From Achromobacter anxifer (GTDB taxonomy: Bacteria > Pseudomonadota > Gammaproteobacteria > Burkholderiales > Burkholderiaceae_B), in the NCBI RefSeq assembly GCF_903652925.1, contig NZ_CAHLAR010000008.1, forward strand, positions 62,001-126,000: a stretch of 64,000 bases of DNA, in the 5' to 3' direction. Made by a program: the position numbers and the translations under genes. Within the stretch, counting starts at the first letter, position 1. Every line of letters starts with the position of its first letter. The notes beneath the pieces are model-generated. The model did no database searches. It was not told the DNA's origin and saw only the letters and a list, made by a program, of their open reading frames with translations. Positions 18,141 to 25,661 of the stretch are shown here, one piece after another.

Positions 18141-19016
18141 TCACCTCGCCGCCATCGGACGGCCAAAGATGCCCTGGGGACGCAGCAGCAGCACGCACAG
18201 CAGCACCGCGAACGCGAATACGATCTTGTAGGCCGGCCCGACCACCAGGCTGGCGACTTCCTGCGCGATGCTGAACACCATGATCCCGACGATGGCGCCC
18301 ACCGGATTGCCGATGCCGCCCAGGATCACGGCCGCGAACATGGGCATCAGCAGCTCCCAGCCCAGCTCGGGGATCACCACCGCCTTGATGCCCAGCAGCA
18401 CGCCGCCCAGCCCGCAGTAGGCGCCAGCGATGCTCCACAGCGTGATCATCACGCGCCGTCCGCGAATGCCGCTGGCCGCGGCCAGCTCCGGGTTGTCCGC
18501 CACCGCCCGCATGCGCCGCCCCGTCGGGGTCATGTGCATCAGGGCAAAGACCAGCGCCAGCGCCGCCAGCGCCGTGCCGACGATGTACAGATCCGTCGGC
18601 AGGATGCGCACGCCGCCGAAGTTCCAGGCGCGCGTCAGCGGCAGGTCGAAGGTGTACTGGTCCTGCCCCGCGAAGAACGTGATCGTGCTGCGCAGCGCGA
18701 ACGCCACGCCGATGGAAGCGATCAGGCGCGACACGTTGGAGCGCGACTCCAGCGGCCGGAACACCCAGGCATAGAAGAAAAGGCTGACCAGGGTGGTCGC
18801 CGCCACGGCGGCCAGGCCGCCGGCCAGCATCGAGCCGCCGGCCAGCGCCTGCGTGAAGACGGCCACGTAGGCGCCCAGCGTCATGTAGTCGCCGCTGGCG
18901 GCATTGGGAAAGCGGGCGATGCCGAACACCAGCGTGATCGCCAGTGCCGGCAAGGCCAGCAGCATCCCGATCACAACGCCGTTGATCGCGGCGTTGATGA
19001 CGGTGATTGCATCCAT
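18141..19016 (-). CDS. livH: Branched-chain-type ABC importer permease LivH
   Basis: The 291-residue permease opens MDAITVINAAINGVVIGMLLALPALAITLVFGIARFPN and has the LivH loop MRAVADNPELAAASGIRGRRV that receives the ATPase. Eight hydrophobic stretches are visible. An AAGGGGA site precedes the ATG. LivM follows after four bases. The substrate is set by the binding protein gene located 28 bp upstream. Confidence 0.93.
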   Translation of the reverse strand: MDAITVINAAINGVVIGMLLALPALAITLVFGIARFPNAASGDYMTLGAYVAVFTQALAGGSMLAGGLAAVAATTLVSLFFYAWVFRPLESRSNVSRLIASIGVAFALRSTITFFAGQDQYTFDLPLTRAWNFGGVRILPTDLYIVGTALAALALVFALMHMTPTGRRMRAVADNPELAAASGIRGRRVMITLWSIAGAYCGLGGVLLGIKAVVIPELGWELLMPMFAAVILGGIGNPVGAIVGIMVFSIAQEVASLVVGPAYKIVFAFAVLLCVLLLRPQGIFGRPMAAR

Positions 19017-19044
19017 TCTTGTGTTCCCCTTGGTTTTTTTATGC

Positions 19045-20280
19045 TCAGACCTGGCCGGCGATGACTTCTTTCAGCACCAGCTTGCCGTCATGGATGTCGA
19101 AGACGCCGAAGTCCGGCACCGTCTCGCCATGCTTGCCGAAGTCCAGACGCGAGGACGCGCCGTCGTAGTCCACCGGCTTGCCGGCGCGCAGCAGCGCCTG
19201 GCCCTGGGCGAAGCCGCTGACCTTCTCGCCGCCGCCCTGCGCGGTGACGGCGCGGATCTTGCCGTTGATGGCTGCCACGTCCGCCGTCGGCCCCGCCGCC
19301 TCGATGGCCAGCGCCAAGGTGATCACCATGTCGTAGGACTGCGAGGCGAAGATGTCGGGTTCGCGCTTGGTGCGCTTGCGGAATTCGGCGGCGAAGTTCT
19401 TGAACGCCTGGTGCTCATGGGCGGCGACGTTGGAGATCGAGATGATGCCCTCGGTGGCCTCCTTGCCCAGCGCCTTCACCAGGTCTTCGTTGGCGGTCCA
19501 GCCGGGCATGATGAACTTGCAATCCTGCCCGGTCTGGAACCATTCCTTCAGGATGATGGTGGCGTCGGGCCGGTAGGCGCTCAGCGAGATCACGTCGGGC
19601 TTGGAAGCCAGCACCTTGGTCAGCTCGGTGCGGTAGGTGGTCTGGTTGGGCTCGTAGATGGTGAAGGCGCTGACCTGCCCACCCTTTTCCTGCCACGCGT
19701 CGCGGAAGTAGTTGGCCTGGCCGACGAAGGTGGAGTTGTTGAAGGCCATGACCGCCGGCCGCTTGAAGCCGCGCTGGCGCGCCACTTCCGCGAAGGCGCG
19801 GCCGAACACGGCGTTGGACGCCTGGAACATCCAGGCCAGCCCCTGCTTGTTCTCGGTCAGCATTTCCGGCGCGCCGCAGGTGTTCATGGTGATGAGGCCG
19901 GCCGCGTTGGTGATGGGCATGGCGGCCAGGCCCACCGAGGACGGCCAGATGCCTACCACCGCCTCGACCTTGTTGATCTCGATCAGCTTCTTCACCGCCA
20001 GCACCGCCGCGTCGGGCTTGGTCTGGTCGTCTTCGGCGTAGAGCTGGATCTTCCTGCCGGCTGCGCCGCCGGCGGCATTGACCTCATCGATGGCGATCTT
20101 GATGGCTTCCAGCATGGCCGGCCCGTAGGGGCCGCCGACGCCGGTGATGGAATTGAGCGCTCCCAGCCGGAACGGCTGGGCCGTTTGCGCCCGGACCAGG
20201 GAAGGTACGGCGCCGCAAGCGGCCAGCGCGGCGCTGGCCGCGATGAAGCCGCGGCGGGAAAGATGGGTGGGCTGTGTCAT
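19045..20280 (-). CDS. Liv-type ABC importer, periplasmic binding protein
   Basis: This 411-residue type-1 (peripla_BP_6) binding protein has an N-terminal Tat-like signal (SRRGFIAASAALAACG, cleavage near VRAQTA). The mature start is FRLGALNSITGVGGPYGPAMLEAIKIAIDEVNAAGG, as in LivJ/amide-urea binding proteins. The ATG at 20280 has an AAGGAA site. An upstream in-frame ATG (20304) would add eight residues before the signal. Ligand unknown: neighbours (amidase, aminotransferase, CoA enzymes) suggest an amide or amino acid rather than leucine. A 7-bp hairpin (20326-20348) precedes it in the spacer after the CoA-transferase gene. Confidence 0.9.
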   Translation of the reverse strand: MTQPTHLSRRGFIAASAALAACGAVPSLVRAQTAQPFRLGALNSITGVGGPYGPAMLEAIKIAIDEVNAAGGAAGRKIQLYAEDDQTKPDAAVLAVKKLIEINKVEAVVGIWPSSVGLAAMPITNAAGLITMNTCGAPEMLTENKQGLAWMFQASNAVFGRAFAEVARQRGFKRPAVMAFNNSTFVGQANYFRDAWQEKGGQVSAFTIYEPNQTTYRTELTKVLASKPDVISLSAYRPDATIILKEWFQTGQDCKFIMPGWTANEDLVKALGKEATEGIISISNVAAHEHQAFKNFAAEFRKRTKREPDIFASQSYDMVITLALAIEAAGPTADVAAINGKIRAVTAQGGGEKVSGFAQGQALLRAGKPVDYDGASSRLDFGKHGETVPDFGVFDIHDGKLVLKEVIAGQV

Positions 20281-20325
20281 GAAGGTTCCTTGCGGCGTGA
20301 ACATCTTTGTTCAACTTCGAATAGC

Positions 20326-20348
20326 CGCCGGCTCTGGTATGGCCGGCG
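20326..20348 (-). other. Hairpin in the CoA-transferase/binding-protein spacer
   Basis: CGCCGGC (20326-20332) pairs with GCCGGCG (20342-20348) around a nine-base loop. A smaller TGAACA/TGTTCA hairpin lies at 20298-20313. Neither has a U tract. They may protect or process the mRNA so that the binding protein is made in excess, as is common in ABC operons; this is inference. Confidence 0.4.
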
Positions 20349-20399
20349 TCCCCTTGTAGCTTGGATGCGACTTCGATACTGCCTGCTGCGGTTTGCCTG

Positions 20400-21599
20400 C
20401 TACGCGATGACTCCTCGGGCGCGCATGCCTGCAATTCTGTCCTCCGCCACGCCGAAGCGCCGCAGCACTTCGTCGGTGTGCTGGCCCATCAGCGGCGCAG
20501 CCGTGCGCAAGGCGCCGGGCGTGCGCGAGAACTTGGTCGGAATGCCTATGGTCTTCATCCGGCCCAGCGCCGGATGGTCCAGCTCCTGCACCATGCCGCG
20601 CGCCAGGTAGTGGGGATCCTGCATGGCCTGGCCGAAATCGTTGATCGGGCCGCAAGGCACCGAGGCCCGCTCGCAGCGCTCGATCCATTCGGCCGCGTCG
20701 GCGCGTGCGAATTCGGCTTCCAGAAGCGGCTCCAGCTCGGCGATGTTGGCCAGTCGGTCGGAATTCGTGATGAAGCGCGGATCGGTGATGAGCTCGGGCC
20801 GTTCCAGCACGTCGGCGCACAGGCGCTCCCAGGTGCGCTGATTGGCGGCGCCTATCATGATGTAGCCCTGGCGCGTGCCGAAGGCCTGGTACGGCGCCGA
20901 CACTCGGTGCCGGCTGCCGGTGCCTTCTGGCACGGTGCCGTCGGCGAAGTAGGCGGCGGCCTCCCACACGAACCAGGGCAATCCGCACTCGGCCAGCGCG
21001 ATGTCGATGTGCTGGCCTTCGCCCGTCTTCATCTGGTGGATGCAGGCCGCAAGGATGGCGTAGACCGCGGTCAGGCCCGCCCCCACGTCATAGATGGCGA
21101 TGCCCGACTTCAAGGGCCGCCCGCCGGGTTCGCCCGTCATGCTCATGATGCCGCTCATGCCCTGGGCCACCAGGTCGAAGCCGCCCTTGCCCGCATAGGG
21201 ACCGGTATGGCCGTAGCCGGAGATCGAGCAATACACCAGGCGCGGATTGATGCGCGACAGCGTCTCGTAATCCACGCCCAGCGACTTGGTGACGCCCACC
21301 CGGTAGTTCTCCACCACCACGTCGGCCCAGCGGGCCAGCTCGTACAGCACTTCGCGGGCTTCGGGGTCCTTCAGGTTCAGCGCCACGCCCTGCTTGTTGC
21401 GGTTGATCTGCGCGAAACAGGTGGACTCGCCGTTGACGTAAGGGCCCATTTCGCGGGAGTCGTCGCCCGCGCCGGTCTTCTCGACCTTGATGACTTCCGC
21501 GCCCAGGTCGGCCAACACCATGGTGCAGTAGGGGCCGGCCATGATCTGCGAAAGATCCAGGATCTTGATGCCGGCAAGGGGGGATGCAGCTTGGCTCAT
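20400..21599 (-). CDS. CaiB/BaiF (class III) CoA-transferase
   Basis: The 399-residue product starts MSQAASPLAGIKILDLSQIMAGPYCTMVLADLGAEVIKVE, the hallmark N-terminus of family III CoA-transferases. The catalytic aspartate is Asp171 in the AIYDVGAGL segment, matching Asp169 of formyl-CoA transferase. VSAPYQAFGTRQGYIMIGA and the C-terminal GIPTKFSRTPG are also family features. It moves CoA from a donor thioester to a carboxylate and so would activate an acid made by this pathway. Donor and acceptor cannot be read; the neighbouring crotonase suggests an enoyl- or hydroxyacyl-CoA product. Confidence 0.9.
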   Translation of the reverse strand: MSQAASPLAGIKILDLSQIMAGPYCTMVLADLGAEVIKVEKTGAGDDSREMGPYVNGESTCFAQINRNKQGVALNLKDPEAREVLYELARWADVVVENYRVGVTKSLGVDYETLSRINPRLVYCSISGYGHTGPYAGKGGFDLVAQGMSGIMSMTGEPGGRPLKSGIAIYDVGAGLTAVYAILAACIHQMKTGEGQHIDIALAECGLPWFVWEAAAYFADGTVPEGTGSRHRVSAPYQAFGTRQGYIMIGAANQRTWERLCADVLERPELITDPRFITNSDRLANIAELEPLLEAEFARADAAEWIERCERASVPCGPINDFGQAMQDPHYLARGMVQELDHPALGRMKTIGIPTKFSRTPGALRTAAPLMGQHTDEVLRRFGVAEDRIAGMRARGVIA

Positions 21600-21628
21600 A
21601 TGCAGTCCGTCTTGGTTCGGTGGCCGCT

Positions 21629-22402
21629 TCAGCGGCCGATGAATTCGGGGATGCGCTTGGCGGCGAAGGCCTCGCGGCCACGCCGGTAGTCTTCGGTGCC
21701 GAAGCAGGCGTAGGCTTCGCTGCGCTCGTCCGCGCTCAGCTCGCGCCCTTCGCGCAACTGGCCGACGAAACGCTTGTGCCAGCGGTTGACCAGCGGCGCC
21801 GCCGCGGCGATGCGGCGGGCGCTGGCGTAGGCCTGCTCCGCCACGCGCTCGTCGTCCACGATGCGGCTCAAGAGGCCCTTGGACATGGCCTCCTCGGCGC
21901 CGAAGATGTTCCCTTCCAGCAGGATCTCCAGCACTCGCGCCGCCCCGACCACGCTGATCAGGTCGGCCAGTTCCTGGTGGTCCACGGTCAGTCCGATCCG
22001 GTTCACGGGGATGCCGTAGCGGCTGTTCCTGCCGCCGATGCGGATGTCGCACAAGGCGGCCAGTTCCAGCCCGCCGCCCACGCACACGCCTTCGATGCAG
22101 GCCACCGTGGGATGGCGCAGGTGCTTGAGCGTGTCGGTCATGGACAAGGTGAACAGCGCGTACTCGGCGGCCTGCGCCGCGCCGTCGCGGTCCTCCTCGA
22201 AGCCGCCGATGTCGCTGCCGGCGCAAAAGGCGCCGCCCGCGCCGCGCAGCACCACGCAGCGCACCGCGTCGTCGGCGTCGAGCTCGCGCATGACCCGGCC
22301 GAACTCCCGGTACATGTCCAGCGTGAACGCGTTGCGCTTTTCCGGGCGGTTCATCAGCACGGTGGCCACGCCGTCGGCGTCGCGGCTCAGGTCTATGCTC
22401 AT
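21629..22402 (-). CDS. Enoyl-CoA hydratase/isomerase (crotonase) family, atypical active site
   Basis: This 257-residue crotonase-fold protein has the oxyanion-hole segments FCAGSDIGGFEED and CVGGGLELAALCD. The first catalytic glutamate position is kept (Glu113). The second, normally in a Gly-x-Pro-Glu motif, is Val133 (YGIPVNRIGLTV), and the usual PGAGG is replaced by VDHQE. A standard hydratase is therefore unlikely; isomerase, hydrolase, decarboxylase or racemase chemistry is possible. The start overlaps the preceding M29-type gene stop by four bases, and the CoA-transferase gene follows 29 bp later, suggesting that it acts on that enzyme's acyl-CoA. Confidence 0.88.
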   Translation of the reverse strand: MSIDLSRDADGVATVLMNRPEKRNAFTLDMYREFGRVMRELDADDAVRCVVLRGAGGAFCAGSDIGGFEEDRDGAAQAAEYALFTLSMTDTLKHLRHPTVACIEGVCVGGGLELAALCDIRIGGRNSRYGIPVNRIGLTVDHQELADLISVVGAARVLEILLEGNIFGAEEAMSKGLLSRIVDDERVAEQAYASARRIAAAAPLVNRWHKRFVGQLREGRELSADERSEAYACFGTEDYRRGREAFAAKRIPEFIGR

Positions 22403-23379
22403 GCCGCTTCCTCCAGCCGCAGCTCGGTGCCCTGCAGCACCACCCGGCCGTCCAGCTCCAGCGTCGCGTCGGTGACGATGGTGTCGTAGTGCGCCGCCGC
22501 CTTGACCGTGCCGCCGATGTAGGCGCTGGTGCCCAGCGCCAGCTGGATCGAGCCGTAGACGGATTCGTCGGACAGCATGGTGCCGTCCAGCTGGCAGCGC
22601 GGGTTCATGCCCACGCCCAGCTCGCCCAGGTTGTAGACCTGGGGGTCGTTGAAGCTGGCCAGCAGGTCGCGGAACTGCCGCGCCACCGCCCCGCCCTCGA
22701 TCGCCACCGCCATGCCCTTCTCCATATGGATGCGCACCGGCTCGTCGCGGATCAGCGATACGCCGGGGATGCTGGCGTTCACCACGATCACGCCTTCGGC
22801 CGTGCCTTCCACCGGCGCCAGGCTGGACTCCAGGCAATAGCCCGCCGAAATGTCGGTGGTGTTGGCGAAGCCGTGCAGCGCGCGGCCGCGGCGGCCGGCG
22901 ATGCTCATGGTCACGTCGGTGCCCAGCGCGCTGGTGACGCGGGCGGTGTCGGCCCGGGTCAGCGCATCGGCCAGGCCCTGGATCTGCGGACGCAGCGCGT
23001 CGAAGTCGCAGTCCCAGCCTTCGGCCAGGAAGAAGTCGGGCAGATGGGATTCGGGCAGCACGATCACGCCGACCCCGGCGCGGGTGGCTTGCTGGCGCGC
23101 GTCGGTGTGCGCGGCATTGGCCCGCGTCAGGGCGATGACCAGGTCGGCCGCCTGCATGGCCTGCGCCACCACCGGCGACAGCTGCCGGCCGTGGCGCGCC
23201 GAACCGGCGATCTGCAGCAGATGCAGGCCGGCGCCCGCCTCGTCCACCGCGATGGCCAGCGGTTCGACGTTATGGTGGGTGTGCAGGTCATACAGCACCA
23301 GCACTTCCATGCCCGGTTTTGCCGCGCCCAGCTGGCTGACCACCTTGCGCGCGTTCTTCAGTTTCAACAGCGTATGCAT
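22399..23379 (-). CDS. M29 aminopeptidase-like / 2,5-dihydroxypyridine dioxygenase-like metalloprotein
   Basis: The 326-residue protein belongs to the family that includes thermophilic M29 aminopeptidases and the iron enzyme NicX. The region MEKGMAVAIEGG...ASFNDPQVYNLGELGVGMNP aligns with NicX from memory, and the HxD metal pair is present as His297-Tyr-Asp299. Where NicX has its first iron-ligand histidine this protein has Glu253, the version found in most uncharacterised M29-like members. It could therefore be a peptidase/amidohydrolase or a ring-cleaving enzyme. It lies between the aminotransferase (10 bp) and the crotonase (4-bp overlap) in the operon. No signal peptide, so cytoplasmic. 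Confidence 0.75.
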   Translation of the reverse strand: MHTLLKLKNARKVVSQLGAAKPGMEVLVLYDLHTHHNVEPLAIAVDEAGAGLHLLQIAGSARHGRQLSPVVAQAMQAADLVIALTRANAAHTDARQQATRAGVGVIVLPESHLPDFFLAEGWDCDFDALRPQIQGLADALTRADTARVTSALGTDVTMSIAGRRGRALHGFANTTDISAGYCLESSLAPVEGTAEGVIVVNASIPGVSLIRDEPVRIHMEKGMAVAIEGGAVARQFRDLLASFNDPQVYNLGELGVGMNPRCQLDGTMLSDESVYGSIQLALGTSAYIGGTVKAAAHYDTIVTDATLELDGRVVLQGTELRLEEAA

Positions 23380-23389
23380 GGACTGCTCC

Positions 23390-24748
23390 TCAGGCCGCTT
23401 GCGTGGCGCGCGCGTCGGCCAGGCGCTGAGCCTCGGCCACCGCCCGTTCCAGAATGTCCAGGCCGCGCGCCAGTTCCTCTTCGGTAATGGCGAGCGGCCC
23501 CAGGAAGCGGATCACATTGCCGTAAAAGCCTGCCTTCACCAGCACCAACCCGCCCTGATAGGCGGCTTGCACGATATGGGCCGCCAGATCGCCCGCGGGA
23601 CTGTCGTCGCTCTGGCCGCGCACCACCTCGAACGCCACCATCGCGCCCAGGCCGCGCACGTCGCCGACGATGCTGAACCGCTTGGCCCAGGTCGCGAAGC
23701 GTTCGCGCACCTTGGCGCCCAGATCCCGGGCCCGCGCGGCATAGTCCTCGCGCCGCATGACCGCGATGGTCGCCAGCGCCGCCGCGCAAGCCAGCGGGTT
23801 GCCGCCATAGGTGCCGCCCAGGCCGCCCACGGCCGGCGCGTCCATCAGGTCGGCGCGCCCCACCAGCGCCGCTATCGGCAGGCCGCCGCCCATGGATTTG
23901 GCCAGGGTGTAGAGGTCCGCCTCGATGCCGGCATGCTGCGTGGCGAACCATTCCCCGGTGCGGCAGAAGCCGGACTGGATCTCGTCGGCGATCAGCACGA
24001 TGCCGTGCTGGGTGCAATAGGCGCGCAGGGCCTGCAGGAAGGCGGGCGGCGCGTCGTGGAAGCCGCCCTCGCCCTGCACCGGCTCGATGATGACGGCCGC
24101 GACCTGCTCGGGCGTGATCTCGGTTTCGACCAGGCGGCGGAATTGCTTGAACGCGGCCTCGGCGCATTCGGCTTCGCTCAGGCCCGAGCGGTAGCGCACC
24201 GGGAACGGCGCGCGGTAGACCTCGGACGCGAACGGACCGAAGCCGCTCTTGTAGGCCGGCGCCTTGGCGGTCAGCGACAGCGCCATGTAGGTGCGGCCGT
24301 GGAAGGCGTTCTCGAAGGCCACCACCGCCTGCCTGCCGGTCGCGCGGCGCGCCACCTTGATGGCGTTTTCCACGGCCTCGGCGCCGGTGGTCTGCAGCAT
24401 GGCCTTCTTGGGCCAGGAACCGGGCACCAGGTCGACCAGCGTTTCCGCCAGCTCGATGTATTCCGGGTACATGACGATGTTGAAGCAGGTGTGCAGGTAG
24501 CGCGCGGCCTGCGCCTGGACGGCGGCCACCACCTCGGGATGCGCGTGGCCGACGTTCAGGGTTCCGATGCCGCCGGCGAAGTCGATGAAGGCGTTCCCGT
24601 CCAGGTCGGTCAGCGTGGCGCCTCTGGCGCGCCCCGCGAACACCGGTGGCCCGTTGGCCACGCCCAGGGCGACGGCGGCATTGCGCCGGGCCTGATAAGC
24701 CTGGCACTGCGGGCCGGGAAGTTGAGGGGACTGCGCGGCGTCTTTCAT
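23390..24748 (-). CDS. Class III aminotransferase (4-aminobutyrate transaminase-like)
   Basis: This 452-residue PLP enzyme shows the class III motifs: FAGGIGTLNVGHAHPEV near residue 60, TGAEAVENAIKVAR (phosphate binding), AFHGRTYMAL, IIEPVQGEGGF, LIADEIQSGFCRTG (PLP-binding Asp) and TLAKSMGGGLP with the Schiff-base lysine. GGTYGGNPLACAAALA completes the GabT-like pattern. It would move an omega-amino group to 2-oxoglutarate or pyruvate, leaving a semialdehyde. The ATG at 24748 has an AAGGAG site and starts the ten-gene operon; 16 further in-frame codons upstream are not needed. No semialdehyde dehydrogenase is in the window. Confidence 0.9.
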   Translation of the reverse strand: MKDAAQSPQLPGPQCQAYQARRNAAVALGVANGPPVFAGRARGATLTDLDGNAFIDFAGGIGTLNVGHAHPEVVAAVQAQAARYLHTCFNIVMYPEYIELAETLVDLVPGSWPKKAMLQTTGAEAVENAIKVARRATGRQAVVAFENAFHGRTYMALSLTAKAPAYKSGFGPFASEVYRAPFPVRYRSGLSEAECAEAAFKQFRRLVETEITPEQVAAVIIEPVQGEGGFHDAPPAFLQALRAYCTQHGIVLIADEIQSGFCRTGEWFATQHAGIEADLYTLAKSMGGGLPIAALVGRADLMDAPAVGGLGGTYGGNPLACAAALATIAVMRREDYAARARDLGAKVRERFATWAKRFSIVGDVRGLGAMVAFEVVRGQSDDSPAGDLAAHIVQAAYQGGLVLVKAGFYGNVIRFLGPLAITEEELARGLDILERAVAEAQRLADARATQAA

Positions 24749-24794
24749 TGCCCTGGGCTCCTTGGATGCGTGGGTACGGCGACGAAGTGGAGCC

Positions 24795-24824
24795 ACTATA
24801 TTCTTGTGCGTTTTATTGTGTCAA
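24795..24824 (-). promoter_or_regulatory. Sigma-70-type promoter of the ten-gene operon
   Basis: On the minus strand a perfect -35 TTGACA (24824-24819) and a -10 TATAGT (24800-24795) are separated by 18 bp. The -10 lies 47 bp upstream of the aminotransferase ATG. The inverted repeat ATTG-TGT-CAAT (24815-24825) covers the -35, an obvious place for repression by the divergent GntR protein. Confidence 0.75.
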
Positions 24825-24850
24825 TGCTAATTTACAAACTAGCATCCTTA

Positions 24851-24862
24851 ATTGTGCACAAT
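24851..24862. promoter_or_regulatory. Palindromic candidate GntR operator
   Basis: ATTGTGCACAAT is a perfect 12-bp palindrome, 52 bp upstream of the GntR start and 27 bp upstream of the -35 of the divergent operon. It shares ATTGTG with the imperfect repeat at 24815-24825 and the CTTGTGCG at 24803-24810. FCD-type GntR regulators bind short palindromes of this kind. Confidence 0.6.
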
Positions 24863-24913
24863 CTTGAGTTCAAAAAGATGCTATGCTTTCCGCCACTCAA
24901 CCCAGGTGCCTAC

Positions 24914-25612
24914 ATGCCCAATAAACGCGCCACCGCCCCTGCTGACGCCGCCGCCAAGGAAGCACGCAAGCCGGCCTCCACCCACGAAGTCATCCTGGAT
25001 ATGCGGGAACGCATCGCCTCGCAGGCCTTGCTGCCCGGCACGCGCGTGCCGGAGGAAGACCTGGCCCAGGCCTACGAGATCCCGCGCGCCAAAGCGCGCG
25101 AAGTCCTGGCCACGCTGGAAGACCGCGCACTGGTGGAACGGGTGCCCAACAAAGGCGCCGTCGTCGCCCTGGTCGACATGGAAACGACCTACCGGCTGTA
25201 TCAGGTGCGCGAGGCGCTGGACGGCCTGGCGGTGCGGTTGGCCATCGCCAACGCCACCCCCGCCGATTGGGCCGCGATGCAGGCCCTGCTGGGCGAACCT
25301 TTCGAGCAAAGCCTCAAGAGCGGCGACATCGAGGCCCATGTGGCCACGATCGAGCAGTTCCGCAACCACATCAAGGAACTGGCGCGCAATCCGGTGCTGA
25401 GCGACATGATCGAACGCATCTACGACCGCACGCGCGTGTCGATGCGCCGGGTGGCCCTGTTGCCGGGCCGCTCAGAGATGGGAATCAAGCAATACCGCGC
25501 CCTGCTGGACGCGATGGTGCGCGGCGACGCCGACGAAGCCGAGCGCTGCGTGCGCGAATTGAATGGCAGCGCCCGCGACTATATCGAGCGCTACAAGAAC
25601 TACGTGATCTGA
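24914..25612 (+). CDS. GntR family regulator (FCD subfamily)
   Basis: The 232-residue protein has an N-terminal winged helix (residues about 23-90; RIASQALLPGTRVPEEDLAQAYEIPRAKAREVLATLEDRALVERVPNKGAVVA). The all-helical FCD effector domain follows (YRLYQVREALDGLAVRLA ... FRNHIKELARNPVL). In FCD proteins conserved Asp/His residues bind a metal and an organic acid effector. It is divergent from the aminotransferase-led operon across a 165-bp region with palindromes and is its probable regulator. ATG 24914 was chosen by domain fit; an in-frame ATG about 11 codons upstream is possible. Confidence 0.92.
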   Translation: MPNKRATAPADAAAKEARKPASTHEVILDMRERIASQALLPGTRVPEEDLAQAYEIPRAKAREVLATLEDRALVERVPNKGAVVALVDMETTYRLYQVREALDGLAVRLAIANATPADWAAMQALLGEPFEQSLKSGDIEAHVATIEQFRNHIKELARNPVLSDMIERIYDRTRVSMRRVALLPGRSEMGIKQYRALLDAMVRGDADEAERCVRELNGSARDYIERYKNYVI

Positions 25613-25661
25613 AGCCATGGCGGCCGGCCCCTTGCGGGCCAGCCTGCCGTGAACCTGCGCG

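Noticed and set aside
18904-20610. Plus-strand frame of 568 codons across the Liv-type SBP gene
   Set aside because: Antisense shadow running over two minus-strand genes and a spacer.
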